64,000 bases of DNA from Amoebophrya sp. A120. Taxonomy: Eukaryota; Sar; Dinophyceae; Syndiniales; Amoebophryaceae. This document shows, in pieces, positions 54,001-57,888 of this stretch. The notes under the pieces were generated by a model. The model was not told the DNA's origin. It saw only the letters and a program-made list of their open reading frames with translations, and searched no databases. A program made the translations under genes and the position numbers. Each line of letters starts with the position of its first letter. Position 1 is the first letter of the stretch. Location of the stretch: positions 28,432-92,431 of the forward strand of contig CAJINV010000004.1 of assembly GCA_905178155.1 (NCBI GenBank), given 5' to 3'.

Positions 54001-56907
54001 TGATATTTACGTAGGGTCACTTCCAAAGGGAGAAGGTAGCAAGCATCACAAGTTGCATCCTTTCCCTGCCGGACCCAGACACGTTTGCATTTGATCGTGG
54101 AGTGCGTGCAGCAAGTCTTGTGTTACGCCATGTGATCCCGATAAGGGGACAATCACAGGCTACCGACAAAAAACGCGTTGGGAACAATTCGGGGGGGTGT
54201 GCCCCGGCAGTGAATCGCTAACCACCGGTTGCGTTCCAGAGCCGCCACCCTGTCCCGTGCCCGTGGATTGCGTATGGGGCCCGTGGGGTCCGTATCAATC
54301 GTAAAAAGCTGCTGTCGTATATCAACTGCAAAAATATCTGGGTCTGAGAAGTGTAATAATTCAACTTGTCATGCAGATTTTCCATGACAGACCCATGAGG
54401 TCTGGAATGCAGGGCTTAGCATGACAGACTCGGCGAGGTCCTCTCTGCCATGCCTGTCCTGCGTAAGAAACTCCCTTCCAACTTGGTCAAAAGTGGACGG
54501 CTTTTGGCACTCATACAACACAGATTTTTGCATGCTTCAGATTTGCCATGACAAGTTACCACCTTTCAGACATCCAGGAATAGTTATTTGCAATTGATAC
54601 TGTGCTGTAAGCTTACGACACAGATGAATGCGCGCGAGCACTATTCTGAGTAAAAACGCCCCCACCCCAAGTTTCTCTGTGCTTTATTTTGGTCTCTTCC
54701 AGTACATAAACACCCCAGAGCTGTGCTTTATTTTAGTCTCTTCCAGTACATATACACCCCAGAGTTGTGGTTGAATTTCGTGGTCTTTTCCAGTACATAA
54801 ACACCCCAGAGTTGTCATGCACATCTACACGCCAAAAAAGTTTCTCATGCGGAGCCCCATAAGAAACATTTTCTAGTCGTGTTTGGGGATTTGTAATGCT
54901 AGAACCAGCATGATATGCTAGATCGGTGGTGCTGCTGAACTAGCTAAACAGGACCACACTACGAGGACAAACTTATCATGCGAAACAACCAAAGCTGGCT
55001 GATTTGTCCAGCAGATTTCCCATCTTGTCTCTGGTGTGGGGACGTTTTTGCTCAGGATAGAATATGCGCGAAGACCGAATCGGTTGTCTTGCATGTGTAG
55101 AACTGCGACCGCGGGGACCACTATGGTAGCTGCACGAAGCCTGGCAAGTTCCCATCTGCTTTGTCGCGGCAGTGTAGAAGAGCAAACTATTGGAGATGAA
55201 AAACACGCAAAGTTCCTGCTCACAATAAAATCAGCGTTACATACAACTTCCAGTGGAGCGCTTTTTTCGTGCGATTCCCCATGGAGTGCTTGCGGGGGCG
55301 CGTCTTGCGGTATGCATTGCAAATATAACGTAGAAGTACTGTAGTCTGGTGGGTCTGAAGTTGTGACGCAGCAACATGCTTACTTGATGGACAAAGAGAC
55401 AATCTGGGGTGCGTGAGCAGTCTGCTGCTTTATCGTGCTGGATGATGGACGCACTTTCTTGTCATGCGCCACTGCGACAGAGTTCGGAAGAAGCCGAGGT
55501 GAGAAGCTTCGCATCTTGCTGTGATACCGTGCAGTAGCCTTTTTTGGCTGGTGCCTCAGTACAACCGGCTCAGACGGGCTCCTGGTGCTGGGGTCGGGCC
55601 CTCATCTGGAGCGGAGACGCTGTTCTTGAACAATAGGTGTAGGACATCCCCGTTTGTTCGGAGGGGGCCGCGGCCAGGTGAATAGTCTTTGCACCCCAGT
55701 TTGGCTCTGGGCCTCCAGTTATGCCGCAGCGCTGTCGTTTTAGATGGTGCAGCGGAGGCCACGACCTAGTATGCTTGTACCACGCACCTCAAGTAAGAGG
55801 AACGCGCTGCAAAATTAAGATGAGCGCGCCCGCGCGCTCTCGTCGTTTTATTCCCTTCTGCGACTTCTGCCGCGTACATTTTTTGCCGATGCATGGCTCC
55901 GGAACCGCATACTAGAAGTTTGCGTCTTGCGCGCCACCGCTTCCGTGGCTTGTTTCCAGCTTCTGCCTGCACTCATGCGCTTGGCTGTGCCCGCTTTTTT
56001 GGCGGGCCATTCTTGTTCTGATGCCGGTCCCTTCTCGTGAATCACGAAGCAATCTCGATTCGAGTCGCATTTTGCAAAGATCAGCGCGACACGTCGTCTG
56101 TATCTACTTGCCAGAAGACCCAGGAGATCTACTTTAATATTTGCATTTGATATAATGACAGTGGGGCAGTCACACGCGCACACGTCCAAAATGGACAGTT
56201 GAGGTTAATGGTGGGGTCTTATCCACCTGTGCAAAAACGTACAACCGGCTCCAGTCCCAGACGGATTTGTCATCCAAAATAATCTAACCAGCATCCATGC
56301 CTGAATTCATCTTCAAATGTGTCTGATGCGCAGCCCCATGCGAAGCTGCACCTTCTAATGCTAATATCTGGAAGCGTTATAATTTCAATTTCATGCTAGA
56401 AAAAATGATGACGGACGAGCTAGTAATCAATGCTGGATTCGCAGCTACGTGGCTCCTCTGACACCACTAGCGAAACACGACTCCCCCGCAACGAGCCCAA
56501 AAAAGAAAAAGGTGTCATCTTCATGCGCAACAGCCATAAGCTTGTTGATTTGTCGTGTGCTGCTGGCGGCAGAATGAGTTCCCATGATCTTGACTCTGGG
56601 GTTTGGGCCGCGTTTTTGCAAAGGATAACTCTGCTGGGGAGGTCCCTCTGAAACTCAAGGTTGCCAGATGCCTGCGTGTTACTGCCAGCCAGGATGTGCG
56701 TGCGGGCCACATCAGAACTGTAACGGCGGCAATTGTTGCTCTGGCGGGATAAGCGACTGGACCTGCTTCAGGAAAGATAACGGGTGGTCAGAGTGTTACG
56801 CTGATGAAAATAACCCAGGGTGTCACAATGGGATGCACGGTCCCTGGGCGGGAGGCTGGTGGGAGTGCAAAAACATGAAAAATGGTCGGATTCATTACGC
56901 GAGGTAA
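24015..56907 (+). CDS. Giant modular surface/secreted protein: discoidin-like, PAN-like, phosphatase-like, EF-hand and TSP1-like domains
   Basis: Removing each introner with one TSD copy leaves 48 exons from the ATG at 24015 to 54292, exactly 3,066 codons without a stop. Two further exons (about 56155-56219 and 56633-56907) carry the frame to TAA. 54600-56154 is not fully resolved. Order of parts: one hydrophobic anchor (residues ~35-52); a low-complexity region and a short coiled coil (to ~560); an unrecognised Cys-containing domain (27867-30723); a Pro/Thr linker; F5/8C-like domains (31550-34025 and 35430-38940) with PAN-like modules between them; a histidine-phosphatase-like domain; the first TSP1-like repeats; an EF-hand pair; further TSP1-like repeats; a Cys-rich tail without a membrane span. 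Domain content suggests an extracellular adhesin anchored by its N-terminus. It could also be two genes, but no frame break or intergenic gap supports that. Confidence 0.75.
24196..24562. mobile_element. Introner family G-like, 367 bp
   Basis: TATGCATTGC pairs with GCAATGCAT near the right end. TSD CGCGT is perfect. Removal joins SEIHSGA to SPQRKSSTTNTIGK in frame. Confidence 0.7.
24522..25762 (+). repeat. 1,154-nt GT-AG intron bounded by ~75-85-bp direct repeats
   Basis: 24522-24608 recurs at 25679-25762 (identical from GTTTGCAATGCATGCGCGTC to ACACAATTGGGAAG). Splicing 24609-25762 uses GTCTCAGG as donor and TTGGGAAG as acceptor, and joins STTNTIGK to NQHPPSRKQ in frame. The downstream repeat copy is therefore intronic. 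The spacer is GC-rich with no recognisable gene. Confidence 0.75.
26090..26317. mobile_element. Introner family G, 228 bp
   Basis: TATCCTGCTGATGTGCAAAA pairs with ...TTTTGCAATGCATA. TSD AAGCG is perfect. It removes a hydrophobic stretch (LSWLILVPVVVLHIITHIF) that would otherwise look like a membrane span. Confidence 0.85.
26741..26995. mobile_element. Introner family A, variant interior, 255 bp
   Basis: TATCAAATGCAAAAATGTCT pairs with AGACATTTTTACATTTGATA. TSD CGTCT is perfect. Interior is the inverse of 11392-11651. Confidence 0.9.
27708..27861. mobile_element. Introner L, 154 bp
   Basis: GTAAATTTCCTGTACACG pairs with CATGTACGGGAAATTTG. Ends TATTTAC and TTGCATA. TSD CCAGC is perfect. Confidence 0.85.
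27924..28146. mobile_element. Introner family C, 223 bp
   Basis: CTGCACAACTCCCCCTCCCC pairs with GGGGGAGGGGGAGTTGTGCG. TSD AGACC/AGTCC (4 of 5). Confidence 0.85.
28858..30644. mobile_element. Introner Q, 1.79 kb, enlarged
   Basis: TATCAGCCTG and CAGGCTGATA form the ends, with perfect TSD CGTGG. Removal gives GYCCQHVAQWMYDWNFKFHD. The interior is non-coding as far as I can see. Near 30070-30195 it holds repeated AGCTCTAGA / AGCTGTAGAG motifs. Confidence 0.75.
30724..30966. mobile_element. Introner family E, 243 bp
   Basis: TATGGCGTTCTCGAGCGTTA pairs with TAACGCTTGAGCACTCCATA. TSD TGCAG is perfect. Removal gives HEQHPVQSCVVFSEAMD. Confidence 0.92.
31296..31544. mobile_element. Introner family E, 249 bp, altered left end
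   Basis: Starts TAAGGCCTTCTCAAGCGTTA instead of TATGGCG and ends AACGTTTGAGAACCCCATA. TSD CAGGG/CCCGG is weak. The Pro/Thr linker frame is kept. Confidence 0.75.
31550..32496 (+). other. Discoidin-like (F5/8 type C / fucolectin-type) domain 1
   Basis: Exons 31550-32033 and 32189-32496, residues ~945-1209. Motifs of the fold: WLFRTFEEKCPWLQIDLGQ followed by RRVQSVRLLVSS (the central W..vDlG strand), then WIDCKNTVPGRYVVVQLPG and RVLFLARVRIFGR, which match the C-terminal strands of fucolectin-like domains. These domains usually bind glycans or lipids at cell surfaces. Recognition is by motif only. Confidence 0.7.
32034..32183. mobile_element. Introner family G, 150 bp
   Basis: TATGAACTGCAAAAGTATCG pairs with CGATACTTTTGCACTGGATA. 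TSD CGGCA is perfect. Confidence 0.92.
32497..32822. mobile_element. Introner family D, 326 bp
   Basis: GAGGAAAAATCCCCCCTCCC pairs with GGGGAGGGGGGATAATTTTT. TSD GGGAG is perfect. Confidence 0.9.
33099..33326. mobile_element. Introner family C, 228 bp
   Basis: AAAGTGCACAACTCCCCCTC pairs with GGGGGAGTTGTGCACTTT. TSD GAACG is perfect. This TSD begins and ends in G, so GT-AG boundaries are also available and would add one codon. Confidence 0.9.
33413..33691. mobile_element. Introner family B, 279 bp
   Basis: TATCCTGAGTAAAAACGTAC pairs with GTACGTTTTTACTCAGGATA. TSD AAGGC is perfect. Confidence 0.92.
34026..34238. mobile_element. Introner family C, degenerate, 213 bp
   Basis: CGAGTGCACTACGACTCCCG pairs with GTCGAGTTGTGCACTCTTATA. 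TSD ATACC/ATGCC. Confidence 0.82.
34433..34544. mobile_element. Introner M, 112 bp, shortest in the window
   Basis: TATCCAGGAAAAAGCACCCA pairs with GGGTGTTTTTCCCTGGATA, so about half of the element is inverted repeat. TSD GCGTC is perfect. Confidence 0.92.
34802..34979. mobile_element. Introner family G variant, 178 bp
   Basis: TATGCATTGCAAATATAGTA pairs with CATATATTTGCAATTCATA. TSD AGCAG/AGCAA. Confidence 0.82.
35163..35424. mobile_element. Introner family A, reverse orientation, 262 bp
   Basis: TATCAAATGTAAAAATGTCT pairs with AGACATTTTTACATTTGATA. TSD CGATC is perfect. Interior is the inverse of 6186-6448. Confidence 0.92.
35466..35787. mobile_element. Introner family D, reverse orientation, 322 bp
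   Basis: TATCGAAGGGAAAAATCCCC pairs with GGGGGAGTTTTTCCTTTCAATA. TSD GAAGA is perfect. Interior is the inverse of 32497-32822. Confidence 0.9.
35991..36368. mobile_element. Introner family F, 378 bp
   Basis: TATGGGAATGTCAGGATTAA pairs with ...CCTGACGCTTCCATA. TSD CCGCG is perfect. Confidence 0.9.
36476..36933. mobile_element. Introner family A carrying a truncated retroposon, 458 bp
   Basis: TATCAAATGTAAAAATGTCT at the left, ...CAGACATTGTTACACTTAATA at the right, TSD CACGG perfect. It is longer than its relatives because of the insert 36677-36847. Confidence 0.9.
36677..36847 (+). mobile_element. 5'-truncated copy of the spliced-leader retroposon, 171 bp
   Basis: Matches the last ~170 bp of the element at 39672-41283, including the 3' hairpin and the end GAGGGGTAAATAA. 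It is flanked by an 18-bp target duplication of introner sequence (GGTCATGCAATACAAATT at 36659-36676, one mismatch at 36848-36865). Confidence 0.85.
37062..37312. mobile_element. Introner family E, 251 bp
   Basis: TATGGCGTTCTCAAACGTTA pairs with TAACGCTTGAGAATCCCATA. TSD ACCGA is perfect. Confidence 0.92.
37420..37706. mobile_element. Introner family B, 287 bp
   Basis: TATCCTACGTAAAAACATCC pairs with GGGACGTTTTTACTCAGGATA. TSD CATAC/CACAC. Confidence 0.88.
37793..38019. mobile_element. Introner family C, 227 bp
   Basis: TATGACACTGCACAACTCCC pairs with GGGAGTTGTGCACTCTTATA. TSD CAGGC is perfect. Confidence 0.92.
38115..38420. mobile_element. Introner N, 306 bp
   Basis: TATCACAGTGAAAAATGCCC pairs with GGGCATTTTTCATTGTAATA. 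TSD AATTC is perfect. Confidence 0.92.
38583..38799. mobile_element. Introner family E, 217 bp
   Basis: TATGGCGTTCTCAACTG pairs with TAACGCTTGAGAGCGCCACA (last bases ACA, not ATA). TSD ATGTA is perfect. Confidence 0.88.
39676..39697 (+). other. Dinoflagellate spliced-leader sequence (relic)
   Basis: Perfect match to the conserved 22-nt leader, from TCCGTAGCCATTTT to GGCTCAAG. The next bases are ACTTCTTG, not a GT donor, so this is a leader copied back with a mature trans-spliced RNA, not an SL RNA gene. Confidence 0.9.
41173..41209 (+). other. 3' hairpin of the retroposon
   Basis: CTCTAACGG (41173-41181) pairs with CCGTTAGAG (41201-41209), with an inner GGGTC/GACCC stem. The same hairpin is at 36737-36773 in the truncated copy. 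Confidence 0.75.
41442..41771. mobile_element. Introner family D, reverse orientation, 330 bp
   Basis: TATTAAAAGGAAAAATTATC at the left and GGGGGATTTTTCCTTACGATA at the right. TSD CTTTG is perfect. Removal gives GTAVALWEKFKEEV. Confidence 0.9.
41800..42105. mobile_element. Introner family F, 306 bp
   Basis: TATGAAAGCCTCAGGTTGGA pairs with TCCAACCTGAGGCTTGCATA. TSD GAGGT is perfect. Confidence 0.9.
42745..43420. repeat. Satellite of seven ~100-bp palindromic units
   Basis: Units start AGCTGGCCCCTAGGTCATGA at 42745, 42844, 42944, 43040, 43143, 43247 and 43342. Each contains GCGGGGACCGAGTCCCCGC (8-bp stem, 3-nt loop) nested in CCTAGGTCA...TGACCTAGG, so a ~45-bp cruciform can form. Confidence 0.9.
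43545..43862. repeat. G-rich GGGGTGTGTC repeats and two ~75-bp direct repeats
   Basis: Runs of GGGGTGTGTC/GGGGGTGTG (43545-43655 and 43735-43778) alternate with TGCAAATTGCAAATCACGAC...CCCCAGAACACACCC (about 43660-43730 and 43782-43855). G-quadruplex formation is possible. Confidence 0.8.
44037..44322. mobile_element. Introner family A, 286 bp
   Basis: TATCAAATGCAAATATGTCT pairs with AGACATATTTGCGATCCATA. TSD TGGTC is perfect. Confidence 0.9.
44368..44523. mobile_element. Introner family G, 156 bp
   Basis: TATCCTGTGCAAAAGTATCG pairs with CGATACTCTTGCAGTTCATA. TSD GCCCG is perfect. Confidence 0.92.
45072..45395. mobile_element. Introner family D, 324 bp
   Basis: TATCGTAAGGAAAAATCCCC pairs with GGGGGATTTTCCCTTTTGATA. 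TSD TACCG is perfect. It splits TSP1-like repeat 1. Confidence 0.92.
45613..45875. mobile_element. Introner family A, reverse orientation, 263 bp
   Basis: TATCAAATGTAAAAATGTCT pairs with AGACACTTTTGCATTTGATA. TSD GTCCG is perfect. GT-AG boundaries are also possible here. Confidence 0.92.
46185..46324. mobile_element. Introner O, about 140 bp
   Basis: GTATCTGTAATGCGAAAATA pairs with TATTTGTTTTTGCATTACAGAT. The outer ends and TSD are unclear. Boundaries were set by frame. Confidence 0.65.
46474..46719. mobile_element. Introner P, about 246 bp
   Basis: TGAAAAAACTGTCTCAGTCTC pairs with GAGACTGAGACACCACTTTTTTCA in outline. TSD TGCCG/TACCG. Boundaries were set by frame. Confidence 0.65.
46786..47113. 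mobile_element. Introner family A, degenerate right end, 328 bp
   Basis: TATCAAGTGCAAATATGTCT at the left. CCAGACCCAGACTGACAG and GCAATGCACA at the right. No clear TSD. The frame is restored as CRRGDKDLTLQTAPP. Confidence 0.65.
47119..47789 (+). other. EF-hand pair
   Basis: The second loop, DRDGSGFLSETE in MCIDRDGSGFLSETEYNTWH, is a canonical 12-residue calcium-binding loop. The first, TVNADNQIELSEFQ, is degenerate and is split by the introner 47194-47583 exactly between NADN and QIE. The pair lies between TSP1-like modules, at residues ~2700-2790. Confidence 0.75.
47194..47583. mobile_element. Introner family B, 390 bp
   Basis: TATCCTGAGTAAAAGCGTCC pairs with GGGTGGTTTTACTCAGAATA. TSD GACAA is perfect. 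Confidence 0.88.
47790..48081. mobile_element. Introner family B, 292 bp
   Basis: TATCCAAAAAAGCGTCCCCA pairs with TGGGGACGTCTTTGCACAGGATA in outline. TSD GCATG/GCCTG. Confidence 0.82.
48137..48427. mobile_element. Introner family A, forward orientation, 291 bp
   Basis: TATGTACTGCAAATATGTCT pairs with AGACATATTCGCACATGATA. TSD CGCGC is perfect. Confidence 0.9.
48535..48683. mobile_element. Introner family G, 149 bp
   Basis: TATCCTGTGCAAAAGTATCG pairs with CGATGCTTTTGCATTTCATA. TSD CGTGA/CATGA. Confidence 0.88.
48920..49107. mobile_element. Introner family G variant, 188 bp
   Basis: TATGCATTGCAAAAGTTG pairs with ATATTTTTGCAATGCATA. TSD is weak (GCCCC/TCCAC). Frame restored as YLGGPLPDCNCPVDC. 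Confidence 0.78.
49343..49430. repeat. Tandem repeat, 13-bp unit GACAGGTGACCTY
   Basis: About seven copies, inside the introner 49156-49757. Confidence 0.85.
49571..49596. repeat. Hairpin GCGTGGGGAC / GTCCCCACGC
   Basis: A 10-bp stem with a 3-nt loop. Same design as the satellite palindromes at 42745-43420 and as GCACGGGGACAGAGTCCCCG near 42474. Confidence 0.7.
49776..50106. mobile_element. Introner family A variant, 331 bp
   Basis: TATCAAGAACGAACAAATGT then GTCTGGGTCTGGAAGA at the left, TACTGCATA at the right. TSD GGTCC is perfect. Only a 13-nt exon separates it from the previous introner. Confidence 0.8.
50218..50489. mobile_element. Introner family A, reverse orientation, 272 bp
   Basis: TATCAAATGTAAAAGTGTCT pairs with AGACACTTTTACAGTTGATA. 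TSD TTGGG is perfect. Confidence 0.92.
50518..52092. mobile_element. Introner family E with ~1.3-kb insert, 1.58 kb
   Basis: TATGGGGTTCTCAAGCG at the left, GTAACGTTTGAGAATCCCATA at the right. TSD AGGTG is perfect. The insert (~50610-51940) has no recognisable gene. It contains a 34-bp direct repeat, ACTTCCGGTTGGCCACGACT..., at 50756-50789 and 51714-51747. Confidence 0.85.
52111..53694. mobile_element. Introner R, 1.58 kb, long inverted repeats, nested elements
   Basis: 43-bp ends TTAGACAAGGAAAATTCCAG... and ...CTGGAATTTTCCTTGTCTAA are inverted copies. TSD AGATT is perfect. Removal gives QVQTQDCHLSPCPVNCIWGP, a correct TSP1 junction. The element contains a complete family-A introner (52234-52498). 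CATCAAAAATCGAGCACC followed by ATGTCCTGTGGATTGCTC occurs near 52138 and again near 53013, resembling the flanking TSP1 exon. Confidence 0.82.
52234..52498. mobile_element. Introner family A nested inside introner R, 265 bp
   Basis: TATCAAATGTAAAAATGTCT pairs with AGACATTTTTGCAGTTCATA. TSD GTCCC is perfect. It shows insertion into non-coding DNA as well as exons. Confidence 0.9.
53700..54292 (+). other. TSP1-like repeats, third group
   Basis: After removing 53754-54096: CPVNCIWGPWGGWSACSKSC then VTPCDPDKG..GYRQKTRWEQFGGVCPG and GCVPEPPPCPVPVDCVWGPW. This is the clearest TSP1 repeat in the gene, with W-x2-W-x2-S-x-C-S and R.K..W...GG.C. Confidence 0.82.
53754..54096. mobile_element. Introner family A, degenerate, 343 bp
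   Basis: TATGGATTCTTGCAAAAATG then TCTGGTTCTGAAAGA at the left. CGGACCCAGACACGTTTGCA then TTTGATC at the right. TSD CTGGA/GTGGA. Confidence 0.78.
54293..54599. mobile_element. Introner family A, degenerate or composite, 307 bp
   Basis: Two overlapping left ends (TATCAATCGTAAAAAGC and TATCAACTGCAAAAATATCT). Right end CAATTGATA. No clear TSD. The frame continues as WGPLCCKLTTQMNARE. Confidence 0.6.
54642..55059. mobile_element. Introner family B, enlarged, 418 bp
   Basis: TATTCTGAGTAAAAACGCCC pairs with GGGACGTTTTTGCTCAGGATA. The right-hand exon boundary is uncertain. Confidence 0.72.
54669..54818. repeat. Tandem triplication, ~55-bp unit ending CCAGTACATAAACACCCCAG
   Basis: Three copies with small changes. 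A single copy is in the family B introner at 6548-6949 (near 6670). Confidence 0.8.
55310..56154. mobile_element. Possible enlarged family G/A introner
   Basis: TATGCATTGCAAATATAACG at the left and TTAATATTTGCATTTGATATA at the right pair in outline. No TSD was found. The exon before it (from ~55060, with Cys-rich frames) is unresolved. Confidence 0.45.
56155..56907 (+). other. Last TSP1-like repeat and Cys-rich tail
   Basis: After removing 56220-56627: WGSHTRTRPKWTVEVNGGV then CWGGPSETQGCQMPAC, a TSP1 C-terminal half (R.R......GG.C.G...TQ.C....C). The tail then reads CYCQPGCACGPHQNCNGGNC followed by SDWTCFRKDNGWSECYADEN and GWWECKNM. It is Cys- and Trp-rich and may bind carbohydrate, which is inference only. 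It ends at TAA with no membrane anchor. Confidence 0.72.
56220..56627. mobile_element. Introner family B, 408 bp
   Basis: TATCCACCTGTGCAAAAACG at the left, GCGTTTTTGCAAAGGATA at the right. TSD GGTCT/ACTCT. Confidence 0.75.
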
Positions 56908-57310
56908 AAAAGTCTTCTTCAAATAATCCAGCTAAAAAATCAGCCGGAATGCTGATATTTTGGTGTTGTGGTGTGGTCCCGTATCAATGAGCGGTACGAG
57001 ATTGTGCCAAGATTGCGTAAAAAGTAATTAATATGTTGGAGGCGAAACAAGATTACTTACGTAGACTGAGGAGAGAGCGACGGCCGCAGTTTGATTTCTC
57101 CATTACCAAAGGAAGACGCGAAGGCCGCAGTTTGATTTCTTCTCACCAATAGGGAGACGAGCTGGAGCTCAAGAAGATGAACAAGAACACTATTATCGTT
57201 ATCGACGTGAAAAAATCCAAATCTGAAATACAAATAAGTACCTCAATCCGAGTCTTTCATCATTTTCTCACTCGTACAGCTTGACGACGCGAATTTTCAA
57301 TTTGAATTTA
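56908..57310. other. Intergenic region before the retrotransposon
   Basis: No gene. A duplicated GGCCGCAGTTTGATTTCT lies near 57081 and 57123. 57306-57310 (ATTTA) would be the retrotransposon target duplication; its partner is beyond the window. Confidence 0.5.
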
Positions 57311-57747
57311 TGTTGGACGACTGTAGTCCCGATGTTCCATGAAGATGCTGAATGCGAAACAGCATGAAGATCCATCCACTTTTGGTCCCGTTTGGACGCA
57401 AGATGATCAGATGATGATGATGTCCATAGCTCCTGTTTGAGCATATTCCAGTACATGATGATGATGTACTCAGGTCGTGTTTAGACGACGAAGCATCGTG
57501 AATCCCGATGCTATGGCACGACTGCAATCAATCGATACATTCGGAACCTTGTACGCTTTCAGGCTTAGGAGTTGCACGCAAGAGCTGAAGGCTCTCGGAA
57601 CGTAAACACACCGCACGCGAACCCGCGTGCTATGCTTACCACGCATCACATTCTGCACTGTATGAAGATCGTGAGTTCATTCCAACCGACCAATGATCAT
57701 GTCGCATTCGCACCCAGGCTAGAGAGATTCTGAGTGGCTTTCAGACA
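57311..57747 (+). repeat. 5' LTR, 437 bp
   Basis: Begins TGTTGGACGA and ends CTTTCAGACA (TG...CA). By eye it is identical to 63564-64000. Confidence 0.88.
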
Positions 57748-57888
57748 TTCTCCTAACCCTCGAGCCGACGAGCAAAACGCACACCCATCGGGAGTAAACG
57801 CCAAATCTCTCGGTGATAAGAACGCAAAAATTTTTGGGTCGCAACCGGACGGCTACTACGACAAAAATCGCCAATCTCTCGGTGCAGC

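Noticed and set aside
24015-56907. Splitting the giant gene into several genes
   Set aside because: The frame stays open through 48 exons after introner removal, with no intergenic gap and no internal start needed.
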